In this document: one piece after another, positions 15,238 through 23,086 of the stretch
Layout: each line of letters starts with the position of its first letter
Position numbering within the stretch: the stretch's first letter is position 1
From: Alphaproteobacteria bacterium
GTDB taxonomy: Bacteria > Pseudomonadota > Alphaproteobacteria > SMXP01
NCBI GenBank assembly: GCA_028280675.1
Contig: JANQLI010000014.1
Span: 1-23,086, forward strand
DNA: 23,086 nucleotides
Direction: 5' to 3'
Program-made: the position numbers and the translations under genes
Notes under the pieces: model-generated
Told to the model about the DNA's origin: nothing
The model's database searches: none
Seen by the model: the letters and a program-made list of their open reading frames with translations, nothing else

Positions 15238-15260
15238 ATTGGAAAAGAAATCCACGTCTG

Positions 15261-15728
15261 ATGCCCCTGTCTTATGCTTTGCCCGATTGGACCCTGCGCT
15301 ATATCGGCATCCCGTTTCGTGACCATGGCCGTGATCATAAGGGATGTGATTGCTGGGGATTGTGCCGGTTGATTTTAGCAGAGCAGATGGGTCTTTCTCT
15401 GCCGAGTTTTGGTGAAGGATATGGCACGGCGGCTGATGGCGCGGGTGTTGCGGGATTGCTCACCATGCACGGCACCAGTGCTGAGGACTGGCGAACAATT
15501 CCTCCGGGAGAGGAACAGCTTGGGGATGTGGTGTTGATGAGTGGGTTATATCGTGCGGGCAGGTCTTGGGTGAAAGCGGATATGCATGTGGGATTGGTTT
15601 TGGCTTCCGATGTGATGATTCATGTGGAGCGTGGCATTGATGCGGCTTTGGGATTGTATGCTCGTGACCGTCGTTTGAGATCGCGTGTGCGTGGGTTTTG
15701 GCGTCCGCGCGGTTTGGACGGCGAATGA
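15261..15728 (+). CDS. NlpC/P60 family tail peptidase
   Basis: A 155-residue papain-like cell wall hydrolase of the phage tail type. The nucleophile is Cys31 in DCWGL. The catalytic His is probably His109 in ADMHVGLV, and MIHVE follows near 119-123. The N-terminal YIGIPFRDHGRD and the GDVVLM strand are typical. Such proteins (lambda gpK-type, gene transfer agent g14-type) act at the tail tip to cut peptide bonds in peptidoglycan during penetration. It stands directly before the tip protein gene as expected. The start is ATG at 15261, with the terminator of the cargo gene only 24 nt before it. Confidence 0.88.
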   Translation: MPLSYALPDWTLRYIGIPFRDHGRDHKGCDCWGLCRLILAEQMGLSLPSFGEGYGTAADGAGVAGLLTMHGTSAEDWRTIPPGEEQLGDVVLMSGLYRAGRSWVKADMHVGLVLASDVMIHVERGIDAALGLYARDRRLRSRVRGFWRPRGLDGE

Positions 15729-15760
15729 AATCTGGGTTTTTGAGAAAAGGATAATTTTGA

Positions 15761-18700
15761 ATGACGCATGACATCGTACCGTTCGAGGCTGTATCTTCTG
15801 CACCGGAGGCGGAACTGATTTTACCCGGAGATGAATCCGTGAAAATCTCCGCCGCGGCGCACCCCTTTAAAACAGCTTCGACACAGTATGAAGTACCTGC
15901 TGGTTTAACTGTGCAAGAGATCGTCGAATTGGCGCAGCCTGACCCGGTCTTGCGGCGCCATGGCCATGTCTATGTCGATGATGAGTATGTGCCGCAAGAA
16001 GCATGGGGGCGCGTGCGGCCAAAGCCGGGCACGCGGCTCACTATGCGTTTGGTGCCAAGCGGTGGCGGTGGTGGGAAGAATCCCTTGCGGCTTATTCTGA
16101 CGGTTTTGGTTGTCGTTGTGGCTGCATGGGCGGCGCATGCCCTTGTGACCAGTTCGCTTGCGACGGCCGGTAAAGTATTGGGTTTAACTCAAGGTGCATG
16201 GACAGGCATTTTTTCAACTGTTGGCATGTTGCTGGTTAATGCGATTGCCCCGCCACCGAAACCCTCCATCAATGAGGGAACCAAAGAAAAGCCGACCTAC
16301 TTTCTTGAAGGGGCGCGGAATCAACTCCGTCCATTCTCACCAATCCCGCGTGTGCTTGGCACCCATCGCATGGTTCCGCCACTGGGCGCTGAACCTTATA
16401 CACAGGTCTGGAAAGAAAGCGATTGGCATATTCTTCATCTCCTTTTTGTATGGGGGTATGGGCCGCTCAAGATTTCTGATTTGCGGATCGGAGAGACACC
16501 GCTCGAAGAGTTCAAGGGGTATCAAATTTATACCCATACAGGTGATAGTTCCCCGCAACAATTCGCGCATTATCCGCATGACGTGCATCAAGAAAATCTC
16601 TCCGTCAAACTCGAAAAGAGGGCCAATCAAGATCCGAATGACGTGTGGCATGTGAGAGAAACAGACCGGGGTGTTGATCGTATCTCTGTGGATATTACTT
16701 TTCCACAAGGTCTGGTGCGATTCGCTGATAGTGGCGCAAAGACAAATCACACAGTGCGTTTTGACATTCAGTATCGCCCGGCGAATGTAGCCAACGCAGA
16801 TTGGGTTGATCTGCGTCCCGCCTTTGCGCAAGCTCAAAAGGCCGCAAGCCAAGCTGGTTTCGTTTTGCATCATTTTATGGATGGCCTATCGCCTAGCAAA
16901 ACGGATTTCGATAGTTATGTTGACGAACTTGAAACGCTTTATGCGCCTCAGTGGCAGTGGTCGGTATATGAAGGGTGGCCGCAAACTTATGGCCCTGTGA
17001 CGACGGATCTTCCCATCGATAAAGGTGTATCCTTAACACTGAGAAAGTCAGTTGCTGTGCGCCGTCAATATGAATGGGGCGTGCCACGCGGGAAATATGA
17101 AGTACGTCTTCGGCGTGTTACTAACGAGAGCACGTCAGACCGTGTTGTGGAAGACGCCTATTGGACAGCACTCCGTACATTTACACACATACGCCCCGTA
17201 TTGCGGGATGATATCGCTTATTCAATTCTTAGAATCAAAGCAACTGATCAGCTCAATGGAATTATTGATCAGTTCAACGGTGTCGTTAGCTCAATTATAC
17301 CTATTTACAAAAACGGCAATTGGAATACGGAAGAGGTGTCTTCCAATCCAGCAGCTTTGTTTCGCCATGTGCTTATGGACAAAGCGAACAGGCGTCCTTT
17401 GGATGAATCACGCATTGATAATGATGGTCTTGGTGCATGGTATGATTGGTGTGAAGCACCATGGGCGCATGAAGGTGGAAATATGTTCCCTTATCTTACA
17501 AACATTCGCTATCGCTATGGTCGGATTCTTGAACAAGGGTCTAGCCTGCGTGATGTATTGAATGAAATTGCCTCGGCAGGCCGAGCGAGCCCGACGAATA
17601 TTGATGGTAAGTGGGGCGTGGTTATTGATCATCATCAGAACAGTCCAGTTCAGCATTTTACACCGCGTAATTCGTGGGGATTCGAGGCGCGAAAAGCCTT
17701 TCGTGATTTGCCACATGGGTTTCGGGTGCGCTTTGCCAATAGGGACAAGGACTACGACCAAGATGAAATCGAGGTGTATGACTATGGAATCAATCGGAAG
17801 GGCGAATTAGTTGACGACAAGGGTAAAGTGATAGGCACCATTGAGAACCCCACGTTTGAAACTTTAGATTTGCCGGGAATTACAGATGAAGACCTCATCC
17901 ATGTTCATGCGCGGTATCACATTGCGAGTGCACGTTTGCGCCCAGAGACATATACCTTTTATACGGATATTGAACATATTGTGTGCACGCGAGGCGATCT
18001 TATTAGGGTAAGTCATGACGTTCCGCTGTGGGGTGTTACTTCTGGTCGTGTGATCGATGTAACTATTATCAACAGTGAAATCACGGCGGTGACGTTAGAT
18101 GAAATCTGTCAGATGGATGCGGGGAAAGAGTATTCTCTTCGCGTACGTGATGAGATAGGTAATACCGCAGTTTATGAACTTCAAAATTTGGGACAACCGA
18201 GTATAACATTGATATTTGAGAATGCGATCTCTGATGTGTCGGCTATTAAAGCTGGTGACTTAGCGTTATATGGTGAAATAGATCAGGAGAGTGTGGAGCT
18301 TCTCGTTAAAGCGATTGAACCTGGCAATGATTTGACCGCAAAAATAACCTGTGTGGATGCTGCTCCCGATCTAATGGGGTCTCAGATTCATAATCCCTAT
18401 AATGGCGCAGTGAATCGATTAGATCGTCTGTTGAGCTTTGACCCTCAAATCACAATTCCGACATCTGTGAATCAAATTTCATTTGGATCTCAACCGATGG
18501 TGCCGGTTATTGAGGGGTTTATCTCTGATGAGACGGCACTGATTGTCGGGCCCAACGATACCATAATTACACGTGTTTTGGTCAATATTGCACCCCAGGC
18601 TGTTGTAAATGCAAAGCTGCACGTGCGCGTGCGGGATATTAACAGTGATGACAGTGGATATACGCTTGGAAAATTTGAAAATGTAGGTACGCAACTCGTC

Positions 18701-19696
18701 CTTACAGGTCTTGAGGATGGGCATCACTATAGTTTTGGTTTTCGTTGGATTCCAAACGATGCACGTGTGCCAGCGTCAAATTGGACTTGGACACATCATC
18801 GCGTACGTGGAAAGACATTGCCACCGCAGGCACTTTCAGATGTAAGTTTAATGAATGTGGGGAATATCGCAATAGTCAAATGGCAGCCTGCCAAAGAGTT
18901 AGATGTGAAGTATGGTGGACGAGTTGTCGTTCGGCACTCGCCTCGTCTTTATGATCCAGATAATCCGGAGCTTGGGCCGGATTGGCGTGATAGCAATTAC
19001 ATTGCAAGCATTAGCGCCGATAATGATCAGGTATATATTCCGCTCATTTCCGGTACATACTTGTTGCGTGTAAAAGATAGCACAGGCCGTTTCAGTAGAG
19101 ACGTATCACGTATCACCACGGAACATATCATATTTCCAAGCTATACAAGTCTCACGACCCTTACAGAACATCCAACATTCCCAGGCGAGAAAACAAATGT
19201 CACCGTTTATAATGATAAACTTGGACTCGCAGGCGATGGGTATGTTGATGATATTGGTGTCGTCGATGTGAATGAAACTTTCGATGACAGTGTGTTGATC
19301 GATTATCTTGGCGGGCTATCGTTATCGGGTGACTATTTGTTTGATGAAGATTATGCGGTTGATTTGTCTGTAAAGAAGACTGTTATTATCTCTCCTTATA
19401 TCGATGTGTTCATGAATGAAACCTTGCAAGATTTTGATTCACGAAAAAACGCAATTAGTGAGTGGGCGGATTTTGATGGGAGTGACCGCGCGACAGGTGC
19501 AGCCACACTGTACTTTCAATCAACGGATGATGATCCCGACCCCGCACAAAATCCTTTGTGGTCAGATTGGATGGAAATGACAAGTGCACCGCAAGTATCG
19601 GCGCGTGGCCTAAACTTTAAGCTTGTTCTGACGACATCTGATCCAGCCTATGACTTACGTATTGATGAGCTATCGATTCAGATACAAGAAGCGTAA
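15761..19696 (+). CDS. Host specificity protein J / TipJ-type tail tip protein
   Basis: A 1311-residue central tip protein, the largest gene here. Residues 1-100 form an N-terminal domain ending in a G-rich linker. A hydrophobic segment lies at about 109-129 and a second at about 141-163, as in TipJ-like proteins. The conserved tail hub region follows, with FLEGARNQLRPFSPIPRVLG at 181-200 and a WGYGPLKISDLRIGETPL motif near 231-248. A further hub domain surrounds FRVRFANRDKD near 660. Fibronectin-III-like repeats follow (around 940-1130), and the C-terminal ~150 residues are variable and acidic, probably for receptor binding. It closes the tail and defines host range with the fibres. It lies 32 nt after the peptidase gene. 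The G+C content falls toward the 3' part. Confidence 0.9.
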   Translation: MTHDIVPFEAVSSAPEAELILPGDESVKISAAAHPFKTASTQYEVPAGLTVQEIVELAQPDPVLRRHGHVYVDDEYVPQEAWGRVRPKPGTRLTMRLVPSGGGGGKNPLRLILTVLVVVVAAWAAHALVTSSLATAGKVLGLTQGAWTGIFSTVGMLLVNAIAPPPKPSINEGTKEKPTYFLEGARNQLRPFSPIPRVLGTHRMVPPLGAEPYTQVWKESDWHILHLLFVWGYGPLKISDLRIGETPLEEFKGYQIYTHTGDSSPQQFAHYPHDVHQENLSVKLEKRANQDPNDVWHVRETDRGVDRISVDITFPQGLVRFADSGAKTNHTVRFDIQYRPANVANADWVDLRPAFAQAQKAASQAGFVLHHFMDGLSPSKTDFDSYVDELETLYAPQWQWSVYEGWPQTYGPVTTDLPIDKGVSLTLRKSVAVRRQYEWGVPRGKYEVRLRRVTNESTSDRVVEDAYWTALRTFTHIRPVLRDDIAYSILRIKATDQLNGIIDQFNGVVSSIIPIYKNGNWNTEEVSSNPAALFRHVLMDKANRRPLDESRIDNDGLGAWYDWCEAPWAHEGGNMFPYLTNIRYRYGRILEQGSSLRDVLNEIASAGRASPTNIDGKWGVVIDHHQNSPVQHFTPRNSWGFEARKAFRDLPHGFRVRFANRDKDYDQDEIEVYDYGINRKGELVDDKGKVIGTIENPTFETLDLPGITDEDLIHVHARYHIASARLRPETYTFYTDIEHIVCTRGDLIRVSHDVPLWGVTSGRVIDVTIINSEITAVTLDEICQMDAGKEYSLRVRDEIGNTAVYELQNLGQPSITLIFENAISDVSAIKAGDLALYGEIDQESVELLVKAIEPGNDLTAKITCVDAAPDLMGSQIHNPYNGAVNRLDRLLSFDPQITIPTSVNQISFGSQPMVPVIEGFISDETALIVGPNDTIITRVLVNIAPQAVVNAKLHVRVRDINSDDSGYTLGKFENVGTQLVLTGLEDGHHYSFGFRWIPNDARVPASNWTWTHHRVRGKTLPPQALSDVSLMNVGNIAIVKWQPAKELDVKYGGRVVVRHSPRLYDPDNPELGPDWRDSNYIASISADNDQVYIPLISGTYLLRVKDSTGRFSRDVSRITTEHIIFPSYTSLTTLTEHPTFPGEKTNVTVYNDKLGLAGDGYVDDIGVVDVNETFDDSVLIDYLGGLSLSGDYLFDEDYAVDLSVKKTVIISPYIDVFMNETLQDFDSRKNAISEWADFDGSDRATGAATLYFQSTDDDPDPAQNPLWSDWMEMTSAPQVSARGLNFKLVLTTSDPAYDLRIDELSIQIQEA

Positions 19697-19770
19697 ATCT
19701 TAAAGCGTAATCAACACGCATTCATAACGTTTGTTTCAATAAACTAAAACGACGATAGAAGGAATCCCAT

Positions 19771-20454
19771 ATGGTACAACATAGTTTAGTGATCGAGAAT
19801 GATACCGGTGAAGCCGTTCGTAATGATATTAACGATGCTTTTGAGGCGCTTGCGACACATCAAAGCGGAAGCGTTGAACCTCAAACCCCTTTTGCTAATA
19901 TCCTTTGGTATGATACCAATTTGCATCAACTTAAAATACGCAATGAAGCGAATACCGCGTGGATTGTAATCGCAAATATTGATCAGACGAATGAACGTGC
20001 CATTCCAACAACTGGAGCGGGGCGACATCGGTCGCGTTGGGCACACAGTGTTGCTCAAGCGATCCCAAACCCAACAGCTACAACCATGCTATTTGATACA
20101 GAAGTCATCGATGTCACGGGTGGAAGTTGGGCATATAGCGGAGGGGAAATTGCTCCTCCTGAAACTGGTGTATATCAAATCGATTTCCAAGGAACCTGTG
20201 AAGCCACCACAACGCCAATAGGGACCGTGACAGTTACTCTGGAAATTTACGACGGGAGCAATTGGGCTGCAGTGGATGGTGGTCAATCTCTGACACTGTC
20301 AGCTCTGAATCAGAAAGGGGTGCTTTCGCTCTCCAGCATTTTTGATTTCTCTAGTAGCAATCATGCAGTTCGCGTGCGTCATGTTTGTGATGAGTCTGGT
20401 GTACATCAATGGTTGTCATCCCAACAGACTCTCACAATCATACGCTTATATTAG
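19771..20454 (+). CDS. Second phage tail fibre, C1q/TNF-like C-terminus
   Basis: A 227-residue short fibre. Its first ~73 residues repeat the attachment module of the fibre at 7918 (QHSLVIENDTG, FANILWYDTN and the KIRNEANTAWI segment; 36 of 73 aligned positions identical by my count). The C-terminal part from about residue 90 has ATTMLFDTEVIDVTGG, PPETGVYQIDFQG, and a final VRVRHVCDESG, the pattern of a C1q/TNF-like jelly-roll trimer, common at fibre tips that bind surface glycans. AAGGAA stands 8 nt before the ATG. The paralogous N-terminus suggests both fibres use the same docking site on the tail. It is the last tail gene before host-type genes resume. Confidence 0.78.
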   Translation: MVQHSLVIENDTGEAVRNDINDAFEALATHQSGSVEPQTPFANILWYDTNLHQLKIRNEANTAWIVIANIDQTNERAIPTTGAGRHRSRWAHSVAQAIPNPTATTMLFDTEVIDVTGGSWAYSGGEIAPPETGVYQIDFQGTCEATTTPIGTVTVTLEIYDGSNWAAVDGGQSLTLSALNQKGVLSLSSIFDFSSSNHAVRVRHVCDESGVHQWLSSQQTLTIIRLY

Positions 20455-20474
20455 ATGTTAGCAATCGGCAGGTT

Positions 20475-20505
20475 GTGATCTGATCACCTGGTAATGACGT
20501 AAGAG
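20475..20505 (+). promoter_or_regulatory. Candidate ECF11-type promoter of the HupE-family gene
   Basis: TGATCT at 20476-20481, an 18-nt spacer, then TAAGAG at 20500-20505 resemble the RpoE/ECF11 promoter type (TGATC -35, TAAGA -10) known from Rhodobacter. The -35 lies within the palindrome GTGATC-T-GATCAC (20475-20487). The distance to the ATG at 20567 allows a leader of about 55 nt. The sigma gene of this family lies 0.8 kb downstream. Confidence 0.5.
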
Positions 20506-20566
20506 CTTCCATGAAATATAGATTTCATATAGGATTTTTGACGATTAAAATTGCAGGGGGGAACAC

Positions 20567-21253
20567 ATGTCGTCGTGTAAAGCTCACAAAGTTATACTCA
20601 TTTCCTTAGGGATACTCAGCTTATGTGGGCTCCCCAGCATCGCCTATGCGCATCCCTTAGATGATATTCTCAACAGTATTTCAGGACTGGATCAATCGAT
20701 CGAATCTTTCTTGCGTTTCACAGTGATTGGATACGCCCATATCCTGCCCCTCGGGCTTGATCATATTCTTTTTGTACTTGGGTTGTTCTTGCTTAGCCCG
20801 CGACTCAAACCATTATTTTGGCAGGTGACCGCTTTTACGCTGGCGCATTCCGTGACATTGGCCATGACTATTTTTGGTTTGATTTCCGTTTCGCCAAGTA
20901 TTGTTGAGCCGATCATTGCACTGTCAATCATCTTCATTGCCGTGGAGAATATTTTAACGACCAACCTCAAGCCTTGGCGTATTCTGGTAGTCTTCTTATT
21001 TGGATTGATACATGGGATGGGATTTGCCGGCGTTCTTGCCGAAATTGGATTGCCCGAAGGACAGCAAGTTCTTGCTCTCATTGCCTTTAATATTGGTGTG
21101 GAATTGGGTCAAATCTCTGTCATTCTTTTGGCTCTGGGCGCTGTCTGGTTCTTCCGAGACGCGAGCTGGTACCGCACCCGTGTGACAAATCCAGCCTCCA
21201 TCCTTATTGGGCTTGTTGGCTTGATGTGGTTTCTTGAGCGGGTGACCGCTTAA
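20567..21253 (+). CDS. HupE/UreJ family membrane protein
   Basis: A 228-residue protein with a signal peptide cleaved after A-Y-A (residue 28), leaving a mature N-terminus H-P-L, and about six membrane segments. Conserved metal-type residues of the HupE/UreJ family are visible: GLDHILF at 63-69, FTLAHS with His94, EPIIALS followed by AVEN with Glu127, LIHGMGFA with His149, and FNIGVELGQ with Glu179. Some family members are nickel permeases, but these longer forms are mostly uncharacterised. No hydrogenase or urease gene is near. A GGGGGG box upstream gives the ribosome binding site. The preceding ECF11-type promoter match suggests control by the adjacent sigma/anti-sigma pair. Confidence 0.85.
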   Translation: MSSCKAHKVILISLGILSLCGLPSIAYAHPLDDILNSISGLDQSIESFLRFTVIGYAHILPLGLDHILFVLGLFLLSPRLKPLFWQVTAFTLAHSVTLAMTIFGLISVSPSIVEPIIALSIIFIAVENILTTNLKPWRILVVFLFGLIHGMGFAGVLAEIGLPEGQQVLALIAFNIGVELGQISVILLALGAVWFFRDASWYRTRVTNPASILIGLVGLMWFLERVTA

Positions 21254-21355
21254 GGATAGTGATGTCAAACGGCCCGGTGTTGCATCTCCAACATATTGAA
21301 TTCATTAATGAATCTGGCGCAGATCCATCACTGCGGTGAGAATCCGGTCCAGTAT

Positions 21356-21385
21356 TGATCCAATTGCACAGTCCTCCCGTAAAAA
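21356..21385 (+). promoter_or_regulatory. Candidate autoregulated ECF11-type promoter of the sigma gene
   Basis: TGATCC (21356-21361), an 18-nt spacer and TAAAAA (21380-21385) stand about 30 nt before the sigma factor ATG. The hexamer TGATCC is the -35 type of Rhodobacter RpoE, and such genes commonly transcribe themselves. Same spacer as the match upstream of the HupE-family gene. Confidence 0.6.
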
Positions 21386-21414
21386 GAAGACAATTATGGG
21401 AAACTGGAGCTTCC

Positions 21415-22065
21415 ATGAGTGTTATTGCGCTAGAAATGAAGCCCTCTTTGGGGCAAAATCACAAGAAATGCCAATCACTTGCGTCTAATGTGATCAATCT
21501 CAAAGCGGAGCCATCTTTGACAAACGAGGAACTAGCGGCACTCATCGAGGCGATTGCGGAGGCTAAGGATCGAGACGCGTTTGCAAAGCTATTTGAGCAT
21601 TATGCGCCACGTCTGAAAGCCTTCGGTCTTAAACAGGGCGTAAAGCCCGAAAAGGTGGAAGAACTCGTGCAGGAAACAATGTTGATGGTCTGGCGCAAAG
21701 CGGAAAGTTTCGATTCCTCTCGCGGGACATCTTCAAACTGGATTTTTACGATCATGCGGAACAAGCGTATTGATATGTTCCGCAGGCAGAAGCATCCGGA
21801 ATATGAATTGGATGAATCCTTGGATATTGTCGATGAAAGCGCCACGCCTGACGATCAAGTGAACACCTTCCAGGAGCGGGACCGCATTCGTGAGGCTGTC
21901 AGCACGTTGCCGCCAGCGCAAATGGAAATCGTCCAAAAAGCCTTTTTTGAAGATAAGTCCCATGGAGAAATAGCCGAGGATCTTGGTATTCCTCTCGGAA
22001 CTGTGAAGTCACGCATACGTCTAGCCGTTGCGCGTTTGCGTATATTGGTGGAGGAGGCGGTATGA
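21415..22065 (+). CDS. rpoE: ECF RNA polymerase sigma factor, RpoE/ECF11-like
   Basis: A 216-residue sigma-70 family factor of the extracytoplasmic function type. Region 2 spans about 45-125 (FAKLFEHYAPRLKAFGL, then VEELVQETMLMVWRKAESFD and NWIFTIMRNKRIDMFRR) and region 4 spans about 155-212, with the helix-turn-helix HGEIAEDLGIPLGTVKSRI. Its closest known type is Rhodobacter RpoE, which turns on singlet-oxygen defence when freed from ChrR. ATG at 21415 is preceded by TGGAG. Upstream frame positions belong to the promoter. The stop overlaps the anti-sigma start (ATGA), giving equal synthesis of the pair. The symbol is given by analogy with Rhodobacter, not with E. coli rpoE. Confidence 0.88.
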   Translation: MSVIALEMKPSLGQNHKKCQSLASNVINLKAEPSLTNEELAALIEAIAEAKDRDAFAKLFEHYAPRLKAFGLKQGVKPEKVEELVQETMLMVWRKAESFDSSRGTSSNWIFTIMRNKRIDMFRRQKHPEYELDESLDIVDESATPDDQVNTFQERDRIREAVSTLPPAQMEIVQKAFFEDKSHGEIAEDLGIPLGTVKSRIRLAVARLRILVEEAV

Positions 22066-22724
22066 TTACCCACCATCCAGAATTAGATCTTTTGTTTGAT
22101 TATGCATCCGGATCGTTATCCGAGCCGATGGCGCTTTCCATCGCATGTCATGCAAGCACTTGTAAGCAATGCCGTGATCATATCCAAAAGTTGGAAGAGG
22201 TTGGCGGTGCGCTCATGGAGACTGTCCCGCACTCTGAGCTTGGATCTTCGGCTCTGAACGATATTCTTGCGCGTCTCGATGAGCCTGAACCGGTTCCAGA
22301 GACCGCACCGGAGGTTGATTTTGATTCCGACACACTCAAGATCATACCGAAGCCTTTACGGTCTTATCTGCAAAACAATATCAAAGACCTGAACTGGCGG
22401 ACGTTTGGCAGTAAAGTCGCGCAACTTGATCTTGATATTAGTGTGGGCAACTACAAGGCTTCATTGATGAAGTTCAAGGCGGGGTCCCAAATGCCGGTTC
22501 ATGAACATAAAGGGAATGAAATCACGCTTGTCCTTTCCGGCAGTTATACCGATGAGGGCCGCTGTTTTGAACGTGGTGACTTCGATGCGAAAGATTCGAG
22601 CGATATTCATCAGCCATATATCAATGAGGGCGAGGATTGCATCGCTTTGGTTGTGATGGATGCGCCTGTTGTGCTGGCTGGTTCCTTGAGTCGCTTTCTC
22701 AATCCGTTTGTAAAGATCTACTAA
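22062..22724 (+). CDS. chrR: ChrR-like zinc/cupin anti-sigma factor
   Basis: A 220-residue anti-sigma factor of the ChrR type. The N-terminal zinc-binding anti-sigma domain has the ligand pattern His5, His30, Cys34, Cys37, matching the H/H/C/C set of Rhodobacter ChrR. After a proline-rich linker (about 73-85), a C-terminal cupin domain carries His147, His149, Glu153 and His183 (VHEHKGNE and DIHQP), the second metal site. In Rhodobacter the N-terminal domain sequesters the sigma factor and the cupin domain is needed for release by singlet oxygen. It is translationally coupled to the sigma gene. All expected ligands are present, so a working pair is likely. Confidence 0.88.
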   Translation: MITHHPELDLLFDYASGSLSEPMALSIACHASTCKQCRDHIQKLEEVGGALMETVPHSELGSSALNDILARLDEPEPVPETAPEVDFDSDTLKIIPKPLRSYLQNNIKDLNWRTFGSKVAQLDLDISVGNYKASLMKFKAGSQMPVHEHKGNEITLVLSGSYTDEGRCFERGDFDAKDSSDIHQPYINEGEDCIALVVMDAPVVLAGSLSRFLNPFVKIY

Positions 22725-22844
22725 CCGTTACGAGACAGCCTGTTATTGGGATTGTCTACAGATCTTGTGCTAACAAATTCCCTTTGTTTGCTTTGGATAC
22801 CTCTCTCCGATAGCCTTCTCTAAATGTGTTTAGGGAAAGGTGCT

Positions 22845-23086
22845 ATGCGGTTACTCTCTTTCGGTCTTTTTTGCATTCTCTTGTCTTCATCTGTTATCGC
22901 GATGGGCGATCCTGATCAACCGGTGACGGATGCAGCTTCTCTTGCAGCATTCATGAGCGGAACCTTCCAAACGGCAGAGAACGATGTGGACAATAATTTT
23001 ATTGACCGCCGCGTCAGGTTAGAGCCGTTAGGTCCGGGCGAGTGGGTGTATTACCAACTGAATACAGGCGCAGAGCGTACTGTTTA
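22845..23086 (+). CDS. CpeT/CpcT family protein, N-terminal part (runs off window)
   Basis: The gene starts at ATG 22845 with AAAGG upstream and continues past the window end. The visible 80 residues show a signal peptide (MRLLSFGLFCILLSSSVIAM) and then LAAFMSGTFQTAEN, a strand R-R-V-R-L-E-P-L, and GEWVYYQL, matching the start of the CpeT/CpcT (DUF1001) fold. In cyanobacteria these are bilin lyases for phycobiliproteins; in bacteria without phycobilisomes the role is unknown. No ECF11-type promoter match was seen in the 120 nt before it, but it could be read through from the sigma operon since no terminator is evident after the anti-sigma gene. Confidence 0.75.
   Translation, partial: MRLLSFGLFCILLSSSVIAMGDPDQPVTDAASLAAFMSGTFQTAENDVDNNFIDRRVRLEPLGPGEWVYYQLNTGAERTV

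Noticed and set aside
6357..19696. A classical Rhodobacter-type gene transfer agent cluster
   Set aside because: The first four tail genes follow the GTA order, but the head half is missing and the distal part has DUF1833 and TipJ-type proteins instead of the GTA g12, g13 and megatron set.

Overview
The window looks like a chromosomal segment of an alphaproteobacterium of moderate G+C (high forties to about fifty percent, judged by eye). The pointers are an RNase E/G-type gene end next to tRNA-Phe, an ECF sigma/ChrR-type anti-sigma pair of the Rhodobacter RpoE kind, and a tail gene order of the type found in alphaproteobacterial siphophages and gene transfer agents. No species can be named from the sequence alone.

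Left flank (1-6122), host genes. It holds the 3' end of an RNase G-like gene, tRNA-Phe(GAA) with an encoded CCA, and then a tight leftward operon. In transcription order this operon encodes a GPH-type sugar/solute symporter, a SAM-dependent methyltransferase, a small helical protein and a secreted tannase/feruloyl-esterase-family hydrolase. A flavin-containing monooxygenase is transcribed divergently from it. Together they suggest uptake and processing of an aromatic or ester small molecule; the substrate cannot be read from the sequence.

Middle (6357-20454), a long non-contractile phage-tail module. In order: DUF3168 tail-terminator-like protein, tail tube protein, tail assembly chaperone pair, a tail fibre plus an accessory protein, a cargo region of three reverse-strand lipoproteins, tape measure protein, a gpM-like minor tail protein, DUF1833 protein, a DUF1493-like cargo gene, NlpC/P60 tail peptidase, a TipJ/gpJ-type tail tip protein, and a second tail fibre. 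No terminase, portal, capsid, integrase, replication or lysis gene is present, and both flanks read as host genes. The locus therefore resembles a headless flexible (F-type) tailocin, or the tail remnant of a prophage. Two features stand out. First, a GGGAAAC slippery heptamer lies exactly where the -1 frame of the chaperone gene opens, predicting a lambda G/GT-like frameshift product. Second, there are signs of modular exchange: a low-G+C lipoprotein and tape-measure N-terminal block joined to a G+C-richer tape-measure C-terminus, with an orphan, rearranged scrap of the tape-measure 3' end left at the other side.

Right flank (20567-23086), host genes. It holds a HupE/UreJ-family membrane protein, an ECF11-like sigma factor translationally coupled to a ChrR-like zinc/cupin anti-sigma factor, and the start of a CpeT/CpcT-family gene. 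ECF11-style promoter matches (TGATC-type -35, 18-nt spacer, TAA-rich -10) lie upstream of both the sigma gene and the HupE gene, suggesting autoregulation and a small oxidative-stress regulon.
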